Made by a program: the position numbers and the translations under genes
The notes under the pieces: generated by a model
Told to the model about the DNA's origin: nothing
Databases searched by the model: none
The model's input: only the letters and a program-made list of their open reading frames with translations
Assembly (NCBI GenBank): GCA_019746155.1
Contig: JAIESJ010000227.1
Coordinates: forward strand, 1 to 5,021
Direction of reading: 5' to 3'
Length of the DNA: 5,021 nt
Source: Burkholderiales bacterium
GTDB taxonomy: Bacteria; Pseudomonadota; Gammaproteobacteria; Burkholderiales; SG8-41
Shown: in pieces, positions 1 through 5,021 of the stretch
How the letters are laid out: every line of letters starts with the position of its first letter
Position numbering within the stretch: position 1 is the first letter of the stretch

Positions 1-1
1 G

Positions 2-775
2 CTTGCCGCCGCTGTACTGTGTATTCACCGCCTGAGCGCATGGGCGGCCGGCACGGCTGTACAGCCGCCCGCGGCCGATGACCGGCAACCATCCGCACGG
101 CGTACGATTACCCCGGAGACAGGTGCCAGCGATTGTGCGCTGGGCGGCGGCATCTGGGCCGGGGTGCGCGACATCCTGCGCTCGCCTTATCTCATCGGCA
201 TCTGCTTCTATCTTTTCTGCTATACCATGCTGTCGACTCTGCTCTACCTCGAAATGGCACGGCTCGTCGCCGACGAATTTACCGCGCCCGGACAGCGTAC
301 CCGGCTTTTCGCCACCCTTGACCTCGCGGTCAACGTGCTGACGTTGCTCGTCCAGGTGTTCGTCACGGCGCGGATATTTGCACGTCTTGGCATCACGGCG
401 ACACTCGCGCTGCTGCCGGCGATCGCGATCGTCGGTTTCCTGATGCTCGGCGCGATGCCGCTGCTCGCGGTGCTGATCGTATTCGGCGTGATCCGCCGCG
501 CCGGAGAATTTGCGCTCAGCAAGCCGGCGCGCGAAATTCTGTTTACCGTCGTGCCGCGCGAAGCGAAATACAAAGCCAAGAACGTGATCGACACCGTGGT
601 CTACCGCGGCGGCGACGCGATTTCGGGCTGGCTAGTGACCGTGCTAAGAGGATTGGGACTCGGGCTTTCGGCGCTGTCCTTCGCAGCCGTGCCGCTTGCC
701 GTGGCGTGGTTTGGCGTCGCGCTGTGGCTGGGCCGGAAACAGGAAATTATGCGCGGCAAGGAACCCGGGCATTGA
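2..775 (+). CDS. MFS / ATP:ADP-translocase-like membrane transporter, C-terminal part (5' end outside window)
   Basis: The frame is open from base 2 to the TGA at 773-775, giving 257 residues with no internal stop, so the gene starts left of the window and the ATG at 164 is internal. The fragment opens with the end of a hydrophobic helix. A polar, Pro/Ala-rich linker follows (about residues 15-50), then a second membrane bundle beginning SPYLIGICFYLFCY. Later hallmarks are RRAGEFALSKPAREILFTVV (about 165-184), KYKAKN (189-194) and YRGGDA (201-206), followed by two more hydrophobic helices and a basic tail. From memory these motifs fit the bacterial MFS branch related to NTT/ATP:ADP carriers. 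Many such proteins occur in free-living bacteria, where the substrate is unknown, so nucleotide exchange should not be assumed. The length suggests roughly the C-terminal 60% of a protein of about 430 residues. It converges on the regulator gene and looks unrelated to the sulfur genes. Confidence 0.85.
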   Translation, partial: LAAAVLCIHRLSAWAAGTAVQPPAADDRQPSARRTITPETGASDCALGGGIWAGVRDILRSPYLIGICFYLFCYTMLSTLLYLEMARLVADEFTAPGQRTRLFATLDLAVNVLTLLVQVFVTARIFARLGITATLALLPAIAIVGFLMLGAMPLLAVLIVFGVIRRAGEFALSKPAREILFTVVPREAKYKAKNVIDTVVYRGGDAISGWLVTVLRGLGLGLSALSFAAVPLAVAWFGVALWLGRKQEIMRGKEPGH

Positions 776-876
776 CGGGCAATAAGCCTGCGGCACGAAA
801 ACGGCCAGGGCAATCAACATTCAAAATCGATCATGTCCGGATGCAAATTGCGTTGCCGGTCTACGCAGGCACCTGA

Positions 877-1533
877 CTATTCAACGGGCAAACCCGCAAC
901 TTTCCACTCAGGGAACCCCGTTTCGAGTCGTCGCGCTTTAAGACCTTTCTTTCTTAGCTGAGCGACCGCTTCAAAGGCCAGAACGCAGAACGGGCCTCGA
1001 CAATACGCGACGATCTCCTGATCAGGCGGCAGCTTGCTCAAGTGCTTTTCCATTTCCGAGAGCGGAACATTGATCGCGCCAGCCAGGTGGCCGGCAGCGT
1101 ATTCTTCCGCTGGGCGCACATCCACGACTGTCGCCAGGCCATTGCGCATGCGATCCATCAGTTCATTTACGGACACCGGCTCGAGGCTGTCCTTGCTGGT
1201 CAGGTAAGTGGTAACGAGCTTCGTGACCTCGGCGACGTTGTGCTGCGCGACCTCCTGCAGGGCGGCAAGCAGCCTGATCACGCCCCCGCCTGAAACGCTG
1301 TAGTAGACGAATTGCCCTTCTTTGCGTGCCGTCACCAGACCGGCCTGGCGCAGCACCTGAAGATGTCTTGAGGTGTTGGCAACGGAGAGCCCGGTCAGGC
1401 CGGCCAAGGCATCGACACTGCGCTCACCCTGAGCCAAAAAATCCAATAATTCCAATCGGTTACCACTCCCGAGCGCCTTGCTGACGCGGGCGAATTCTGT
1501 AAAAAGCAGAGATTTTACGTTTGTGCTTGACAT
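877..1533 (-). CDS. ArsR-family transcriptional repressor fused to a rhodanese domain
   Basis: This 218-residue protein has two domains. Residues about 10-95 form an ArsR winged helix-turn-helix: NRLELLDFLAQGERSVDALA, recognition helix near SVANTSRHLQVLRQAGLV, then the wing KEGQFVYYSV. Residues about 120-218 form a rhodanese domain with VVDVR (136-140), the GHLAGAINVP stretch (148-157), the active loop CRGPFC (178-183) and the terminal GFPEWKVAGLPVE. Rhodanese cysteines carry sulfane sulfur as a persulfide. ArsR proteins are usually dimeric repressors released by metal or thiol chemistry. The DNA-binding domain has no cysteine at all, so neither the ELCVCDL metal site nor the paired sensor cysteines of SqrR/BigR are present; Cys178 and Cys183 are the only cysteines. 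The ATG at 1533 gives the usual N-terminus, with only a weak AGG eight bases upstream. It is divergent from the desaturase/VTT operon, whose promoter region it probably represses along with its own. The fusion call is firm; the inducer is inferred. Confidence 0.93.
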   Translation of the reverse strand: MSSTNVKSLLFTEFARVSKALGSGNRLELLDFLAQGERSVDALAGLTGLSVANTSRHLQVLRQAGLVTARKEGQFVYYSVSGGGVIRLLAALQEVAQHNVAEVTKLVTTYLTSKDSLEPVSVNELMDRMRNGLATVVDVRPAEEYAAGHLAGAINVPLSEMEKHLSKLPPDQEIVAYCRGPFCVLAFEAVAQLRKKGLKARRLETGFPEWKVAGLPVE

Positions 1534-1556
1534 GCCGCAGACCTGAGTTTAGGCTA

Positions 1557-1588
1557 TTATTCAATAATTCAATTGAATACTATAATAA
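1557..1588. promoter_or_regulatory. Candidate operator: hyphenated palindrome between divergent genes
   Basis: A perfect 12-bp palindrome, ATTCAATTGAAT, lies at 1567-1578. It is flanked symmetrically by TTATT (1557-1561) and AATAA (1584-1588). About the centre between 1572 and 1573, 12 of 16 base pairs in the 32-bp span are symmetric. A further direct copy of ATTCAA sits at 1559-1564, eight bases before the copy in the core. The element is 24 bp upstream of the repressor start and overlaps the candidate promoter of the plus-strand operon. Long AT-rich inverted repeats are typical ArsR-family operators. ATTC/GAAT half-sites recall those I remember for SqrR/BigR repressors, but there the spacing was 8, whereas here it is 4. 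Confidence 0.65.
1558..1586 (+). promoter_or_regulatory. Candidate sigma70 promoter for the desaturase-VTT operon
   Basis: A perfect TATAAT -10 box lies at 1581-1586. With a 17-bp spacer the -35 would be TATTCA at 1558-1563, which matches the TTGACA consensus at only three of six positions. Transcription would start near 1592-1594. The promoter lies entirely within the palindrome, so a bound repressor would block polymerase. The weak -35 makes this a moderate call. The minus-strand promoter of the regulator must lie in the same interval, but I cannot fix its boxes. Confidence 0.5.
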
Positions 1589-1644
1589 CGGCGTTTGCAA
1601 GGGATCACGGTATATACGTGTCAACCCTGACTGCAATGAGCACC

Positions 1645-2484
1645 ATGGACACACTGATAAGTCATGAAGCTTCAATAAGAATCTGGGCTTTCCTGTCCGT
1701 CTTTGCGATTCTGGCTGCATGGGAAATGGTCGCGCCCCGCCGTGCATTGCTTACCTCCAAAGCCAGGCGCTGGCTGGCCAATCTGGGCATTCTAATCGTA
1801 AACGGCGCGCTGGTCCGGGCCATTTTCCCTGCCGCCGCCGTCGGCATCGCAATGGTGGCAGACCAGCGCAGCATCGGATTGCTGCACTTTCTTGAGCTGC
1901 CGATGCCACTGAAAATCATACTGGCGATTATTGCGCTTGATCTGGCGATTTACCTTCAGCATGTGATGTTCCACGCGGTGCCGCTGCTGTGGCGATTGCA
2001 TCGTGTGCATCACGCGGATCTGGATTTCGATGTGACCACGGGAACGCGCTTTCATCCAATCGAGATTCTGCTTTCGATGGTCATCAAGATGGCAGCGATA
2101 TTTCTCATCGGCGCGCCGGTGCTCGCGGTGCTGATATTCGAGATCGTGTTGAACCTCACCTCGATGTTCAACCATTCCAATATCCGCATCCCGAAATCAG
2201 CGGATGGCCTGCTAAGGCTGTTCATTGTCACGCCGGACATGCACCGCGTGCACCATTCAATCGAACCTGCCGAAACCAACAGCAACTTCGGTTTCAATTT
2301 ACCGTGGTGGGACCGGTTGTTCGGAACTTATCGCCCTGAACCGGCGGCTGGCCATGAACTGATGACCATCGGCATCGAGCAGTTCCGGACAAAAGAGGAT
2401 CAAAGGCTGGACCGTATGCTGCTCATGCCATTTCGCGATAATGCCAACAGCTATTCAATCAATCGACGAGTAGCAATACGATGA
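1645..2484 (+). CDS. Sterol desaturase / fatty acid hydroxylase family membrane di-iron protein
   Basis: From the ATG at 1645 the protein has 279 residues, usual for bacterial members. It carries the histidine clusters of the membrane di-iron superfamily: HVMFH (106-110), HRVHH (119-123) and HRVHH (200-204), with additional histidines at FHPIE (137) and FNHSN (177), then WWDRLFGTY (221-229). Hydrophobic segments at about 14-30, 47-71, 89-104 and 141-171 place it in the inner membrane with the di-iron site facing the cytoplasm. Family members use O2 to hydroxylate or desaturate lipids; the substrate here cannot be read from sequence. The frame is open up to a TTG at 1573 inside the operator and upstream of the predicted transcription start, so that start is unlikely. 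GTG 1618 and ATG 1636 remain possible. I chose 1645 because it gives a family-like N-terminus (MDTLISHEASIRI), although its ribosome site is weak. The stop overlaps the next start as ATGA, implying one operon. Confidence 0.88.
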   Translation: MDTLISHEASIRIWAFLSVFAILAAWEMVAPRRALLTSKARRWLANLGILIVNGALVRAIFPAAAVGIAMVADQRSIGLLHFLELPMPLKIILAIIALDLAIYLQHVMFHAVPLLWRLHRVHHADLDFDVTTGTRFHPIEILLSMVIKMAAIFLIGAPVLAVLIFEIVLNLTSMFNHSNIRIPKSADGLLRLFIVTPDMHRVHHSIEPAETNSNFGFNLPWWDRLFGTYRPEPAAGHELMTIGIEQFRTKEDQRLDRMLLMPFRDNANSYSINRRVAIR

Positions 2485-3461
2485 CTGTTCGATCCATACT
2501 GCCAAGGTTAACGCTGGCGCTTTTGCTGATCGGAGTAGTGGTGTGGGTGATGGCCAACCGCGAGCGTCTGGATTGGGCCGCGCTGGAAGCCTGGATTCCA
2601 AGCCTCGGCGGGTGGGCCGCGTTCGGCTTCGTCATGATGTATGCGCTCGCTACGGTCTTCTTTGTGCCGGGTTCGATCTTCGGTCTCGCGGGAGGCGCGC
2701 TCTTCGGACCGCTCTGGGGCACCATCTGGAATCTTGCCGGAGCGTCGCTTGGTGCCACGCTCGCGTTTCTCGCTGCCCGATACATCGCGTCGGACTGGGT
2801 TGCGGGTAAAGCTGGCGGACGGCTGAAACAACTGATCAACGGCGTCGAAGCCGAGGGCTGGCGGTTCGTTGCCTTCACCCGGTTGGTGCCATTGTTTCCG
2901 TTCAATCTGCTCAATTATGCTCTGGGACTGACGCGTATCAAGCCGCCACACTATGTCCTGGCCAGCGTGATTTGCATGGTGCCGGGCACCGCTGCCTATA
3001 CATGGCTCGGACATGCAGGGCGGGAGGCGGCCACCGGCGGGGAGGGCTTTCTGCAGCAGGGGCTGATCGCGCTCGCGCTGATTGCCGCGGCCATGTTCCT
3101 GCCGCGGCTCGTCACGCGGCTGCGCCAGCCGTCGGCCATCGGCCGGGTCGACGCGGCCTCGATGAAGCAGCGGCTCGACCGCGGCGAATCCCAGACGATT
3201 CTCGATGTGCGTGGCGCGGACGAGTATCGCGGCGAACTCGGGCACATTCCCGGTTCGATAAACGTGCCCCTGGGTGATCTTCCGGCGGCCCTGCCCCGGC
3301 TCGAAACGCCGCGCGACAAGCACATCGTCGTGGTATGTCGCACGGACAAGCGCTCGGCCAAGGCCGCCGAGTTGCTTGCAAACACCGGATATCGCGAAAT
3401 CAAGGTCCTGGAGGGCGGCATGGAACAGTGGAACCGGCTGGGTTTCCCGGTCGGCCGTTAG
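2481..3461 (+). CDS. VTT (TVP38/TMEM64, DedA-like) membrane protein fused to a C-terminal rhodanese domain
   Basis: This 326-residue protein joins two modules. Residues about 1-212 are a VTT/SNARE-associated membrane domain. It has an N-terminal helix (7-24), then FFVPGSIFGLAGGALFGPLWG (60-80, the family's re-entrant signature), RLVPLFPFNLLNYALGLT (134-151), a helix near 158-176 and a last helix near 193-209. Residues about 220-326 are a rhodanese domain with ILDVR (240-244), GHIPGSINVPLGDLP (254-268), the active loop CRTDKR (286-291, Cys286 catalytic) and GGMEQWNRLGFPV near the end. VTT/DedA proteins are linked to lipid scrambling and membrane homeostasis; the rhodanese module would move sulfane sulfur, probably on the cytoplasmic face. 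Its ATG shares four bases with the preceding stop and has no strong ribosome site of its own, so translational coupling is likely. The fusion is continuous with no frameshift. The domains are certain; the cargo and the reason for the fusion are unknown. Confidence 0.93.
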   Translation: MTVRSILPRLTLALLLIGVVVWVMANRERLDWAALEAWIPSLGGWAAFGFVMMYALATVFFVPGSIFGLAGGALFGPLWGTIWNLAGASLGATLAFLAARYIASDWVAGKAGGRLKQLINGVEAEGWRFVAFTRLVPLFPFNLLNYALGLTRIKPPHYVLASVICMVPGTAAYTWLGHAGREAATGGEGFLQQGLIALALIAAAMFLPRLVTRLRQPSAIGRVDAASMKQRLDRGESQTILDVRGADEYRGELGHIPGSINVPLGDLPAALPRLETPRDKHIVVVCRTDKRSAKAAELLANTGYREIKVLEGGMEQWNRLGFPVGR

Positions 3462-3493
3462 GGAAATGCCGCAGCCGTCCCGTCAACGATTAT

Positions 3494-3524
3494 TGAGCAT
3501 CGTAATAATGCGTGACGATGCTCA
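3494..3524. repeat. Perfect 10-bp inverted repeat (stem-loop) after the VTT-rhodanese gene
   Basis: TGAGCATCGT at 3494-3503 and ACGATGCTCA at 3515-3524 are exact reverse complements with an 11-base loop. The element begins 32 bases after the stop of the VTT-rhodanese gene. It is strong enough to fold in RNA, but no T-run follows on either strand, so it is not a standard intrinsic terminator. It could protect the 3' end of the upstream message or bind a regulator. Confidence 0.6.
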
Positions 3525-3562
3525 TCCCTCATCCCCGCTCATGTCCCGGAGGGAGAAGGGCG
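3525..3562. repeat. C/T-rich to G/A-rich intergenic inverted repeat, possibly a degenerate dispersed repeat
   Basis: The segment runs from pyrimidine-rich (TCCCTC at 3525-3530) to purine-rich (GAGGGA at 3549-3554, then GAAGGG). TCCCTC and GAGGGA are exact 6-bp reverse complements, and a tighter hairpin TCCC-GGA-GGGA sits at 3544-3554. The block TCCCGGAGGGAGAAGGGCGA looks, from memory, like a small intergenic repeat seen many times in proteobacterial genomes. Copy number cannot be judged from one window. Confidence 0.4.
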
Positions 3563-3584
3563 ATTCGAGGTGCGAATGCGCTGT

Positions 3585-3626
3585 CATGCATTTGCACGAA
3601 ACCCAATAAAAAGGATGCAAATCATG
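3585..3626 (+). promoter_or_regulatory. Ribosome-binding site and possible start-codon hairpin of the dsrE-like gene
   Basis: AAGGA at 3611-3615 lies eight bases before the ATG at 3624 and decides that start over the in-frame ATGs at 3570 and 3615. ATTTGCA (3590-3596) is an exact reverse complement of TGCAAAT (3616-3622). Past a single bulged C at 3589, CATG (3585-3588) can pair with CATG (3623-3626), which contains the start codon. The Shine-Dalgarno sequence would sit in the 19-base loop. The ribosome site is a confident call; a regulatory role for the hairpin is speculative. Confidence 0.5.
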
Positions 3627-3977
3627 GGCAAGACACTCTTCATCCTTAATGACCCCCCCTATGGTACCGAGCGCAGTTACAATGCACTGCGGCTCGCAGG
3701 CACGCTTTCCAGGGCCGAAGGCGAGGAAGTAAGGATGTTCCTCATGGGTGACGCGGCGTCATGCGCGAAGTCGGGCCAGAAAGTGCCGGAAGGCTTCTAC
3801 AACCTCCAGCTGATGGTGAGCAAGGTGACGCGAAGCGGCGCCAGGGTCAGCGTGTGCGGAACCTGCATGGATGCCCGCGGCATCCCGGACGGCGAATTGA
3901 CCGAAGGCACGCACCGGAGCACGCTCGCCGAGCTCGCCGCTTGGACGCAGTGGGCCGATAAGGTACTGGTATTCTGA
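3624..3977 (+). CDS. DsrE/DsrF-like family protein (putative sulfur carrier)
   Basis: The product has 117 residues, typical for the DsrE family. It begins GKTLFILNDPPYGTERSYNA, the usual first strand and loop, followed by the EEVRMFLMGDAASCAK strand (Cys47), then GQKVPEGFYN (51-60) and the conserved VCGTCMDARG stretch (77-86, Cys78 and Cys81). It ends with a helix rich in Ala and Trp and the strand KVLVF. DsrE-type proteins are small soluble cytoplasmic oligomers. Some carry sulfur as a cysteine persulfide, with the catalytic Cys in the position of Cys78 or Cys81 here. The CxxC pair could equally allow disulfide or trisulfide chemistry. The start at 3624 is chosen by the AAGGA site and by family length; longer in-frame starts would add an unrelated basic extension. 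It is followed after only seven bases by the SQR-like gene, so the two are very probably co-transcribed and functionally linked. Confidence 0.88.
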   Translation: MGKTLFILNDPPYGTERSYNALRLAGTLSRAEGEEVRMFLMGDAASCAKSGQKVPEGFYNLQLMVSKVTRSGARVSVCGTCMDARGIPDGELTEGTHRSTLAELAAWTQWADKVLVF

Positions 3978-3984
3978 ATCCGGC

Positions 3985-5021
3985 ATGGCACACGACAAAA
4001 CAGTGCTTGTGCTCGGTGGCGGCGTCGGGGGCATCGTCGCAGCGACGCGGCTGCGGCGACGGCTGCCGTCCGCACACCGGGTGGTCCTGGTCGAGAAGGA
4101 AACCCATCACGTCTTTGCACCCTCCTTGCTCTGGCTGATGATCGGGGAGCGCGACGCCGCGGAGATTTCCCGTCCGTTGGCGGCGCTGCGAAAGCGCGGG
4201 ATCGAGCTCGTTCAGGGCGCGATCGAGCGCATCGACCCGGCCGGGCGGCGGGTCCGTGTCAACGGCGCGGATCTCACGGGTGACTATATGATCGTTGCCC
4301 TCGGCGCGGATCTTGCGCCGGAGGTCGTTCCGGGACTCGCGGAGGCCGGACACAATTTCTACACGCTGGCCGGTGCGGCATCGCTGTGGGCTGCGCTCCC
4401 GAAATTGAGCAAAGGCCGCGTCGTCGTGCTGGTCGCGTCCATGCCGTTCAAGTGTCCGGCCGCGCCGAACGAAGCCGCGATGCTGCTTGAGTATGATTGC
4501 CGCAGGCGTGGGGTGCGGCAGGACGTTCAGGTCGACCTTTATACGCCGGAACCGGGGCCCATGCCGGTCGCAGGACCGGCGGTATCCGCGGCATTGCGCC
4601 AGATGGTCGAGGCAAAGGGCATCGGCTATCACCCCGGCCATTCAGTCGCAAGCGTTGATCCCGCCAGGCACCGCCTGGCGTTCGCGAACGGCGCTGCAGC
4701 CGATTTCGACCTGCTCGCCTATGTGCCGCCGCATCGCGCGCCCCAGGTGGTGCGGGACGCGGGGATGTGTGGCGAAAGCGGCTGGATCCCCATAGACCGG
4801 GTTACGCTCGAAACCAAGTTCCCGGGCGTATACGCAATCGGCGACGTGACGGGCATCATGCTCACCTCCATCGGCAAGCCTCTGCCGAAGGCGGGCGTGC
4901 TTGCACACAACGAGGCCGAAGTGGTAGCGCACAACATCGCGGCGGCCATCACCGGCCGCGGCGCAACACGACAGTTCGGCGGCGAGGGCGAGTGCTTCGT
5001 GGAAACGGGCGACGGGAAGGC
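3985..5021 (+). CDS. SQR/FCSD-like FAD-dependent pyridine nucleotide-disulfide oxidoreductase, partial (3' end outside window)
   Basis: The frame is open from the ATG at 3985 to the window end: 345 complete residues, probably lacking only the last few dozen. It has an N-terminal FAD-binding Rossmann motif LGGGVGG (10-16, GxGxxG) ending in acidic Glu37. The stretch ASMPFKCPAAPNE (151-163) carries Cys157, the second FAD-contact motif YAIGDVT (283-289) contains Asp287, and PKAGVLAHNEAEVVAHN and GEGECFVETGDGK (Cys337) follow. Sulfide:quinone oxidoreductases and flavocytochrome c sulfide dehydrogenases use the equivalents of Cys157 and Cys337 to take up sulfide sulfur. The third SQR cysteine, normally near residue 125, is absent (region about 113-132 has none). 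It could be a sulfide or persulfide oxidoreductase, or a related enzyme with another substrate. No clear ribosome site precedes it; with a seven-base gap it is likely coupled to the dsrE-like gene. The family is confident, the exact substrate is not. Confidence 0.88.
   Translation, partial: MAHDKTVLVLGGGVGGIVAATRLRRRLPSAHRVVLVEKETHHVFAPSLLWLMIGERDAAEISRPLAALRKRGIELVQGAIERIDPAGRRVRVNGADLTGDYMIVALGADLAPEVVPGLAEAGHNFYTLAGAASLWAALPKLSKGRVVVLVASMPFKCPAAPNEAAMLLEYDCRRRGVRQDVQVDLYTPEPGPMPVAGPAVSAALRQMVEAKGIGYHPGHSVASVDPARHRLAFANGAAADFDLLAYVPPHRAPQVVRDAGMCGESGWIPIDRVTLETKFPGVYAIGDVTGIMLTSIGKPLPKAGVLAHNEAEVVAHNIAAAITGRGATRQFGGEGECFVETGDGK

Noticed and set aside
244..594. 116-residue open frame on the minus strand
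   Set aside because: It lies fully antisense to the transporter and resembles no family; it is a by-product of high GC.
786..870. GCCTGCG (786-792) and CGCAGGC (864-870), a 7-bp inverted repeat between the convergent genes
   Set aside because: The arms are 71 bases apart and no T-run follows, so it is not a credible intrinsic terminator; a match this short can arise by chance in GC-rich DNA.
2256..2267. ATTCAATCGAAC, a 10-of-12 match to the operator core
   Set aside because: It is inside the desaturase coding region, lacks the flanking symmetry and is probably chance.
2508..3323. 271-residue open frame on the minus strand
   Set aside because: It is antisense to the VTT-rhodanese gene, highly charged and without recognisable motifs.
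3570..3623. In-frame upstream start codons at 3570 and 3615 for the dsrE-like gene
   Set aside because: They add a basic extension not expected in the family, and the AAGGA site is correctly spaced only for the ATG at 3624.
3847..4641. 264-residue open frame on the minus strand
   Set aside because: It is Arg/His/Pro-rich low-information sequence antisense to two well-recognised genes, with no family features.

Overview
The window is a GC-rich stretch of bacterial chromosome, most likely from a proteobacterium. That placement rests on codon use and on the families present (ArsR-rhodanese fusion, VTT/TVP38-rhodanese fusion, DsrE, SQR-like flavoprotein). I cannot name genus or species. No tRNA, rRNA, CRISPR array or insertion sequence is visible.

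Left part (1-876): the 3' portion of a membrane transporter of the MFS superfamily, resembling the bacterial branch of ATP/ADP-translocase (NTT)-like carriers. It begins before the window and ends at 775. About 100 bp separate it from the next gene, which converges on it from the other strand.

Middle part (877-3461): a divergent regulator-plus-operon arrangement. On the minus strand is a 218-residue ArsR-type repressor fused to a rhodanese domain. On the plus strand, after an AT-rich intergenic region with a 32-bp hyphenated palindrome, lies a two-gene operon. It holds a membrane di-iron sterol desaturase/fatty acid hydroxylase-like protein and a VTT (TVP38/TMEM64, DedA-like) membrane protein with a C-terminal rhodanese domain, and the two genes overlap by ATGA. 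The palindrome overlaps the promoter region of both directions and is the obvious candidate operator.

Right part (3462-5021): a 162-bp intergenic stretch with several inverted repeats, then a small DsrE-family protein. Seven bases later comes an SQR/FCSD-like FAD-dependent oxidoreductase that runs off the right edge.

Read together, 877-5021 looks like a sulfane-sulfur (persulfide) handling locus tied to the membrane. It has two rhodanese domains (one on the repressor, one on a membrane protein), a DsrE-type sulfur carrier and a flavoprotein that keeps two of the three SQR cysteines, next to a lipid-hydroxylase-like enzyme and a lipid-transport-like protein. The domain calls are well supported. 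The joint function, and the idea that the repressor senses sulfur through its rhodanese loop, are inference.
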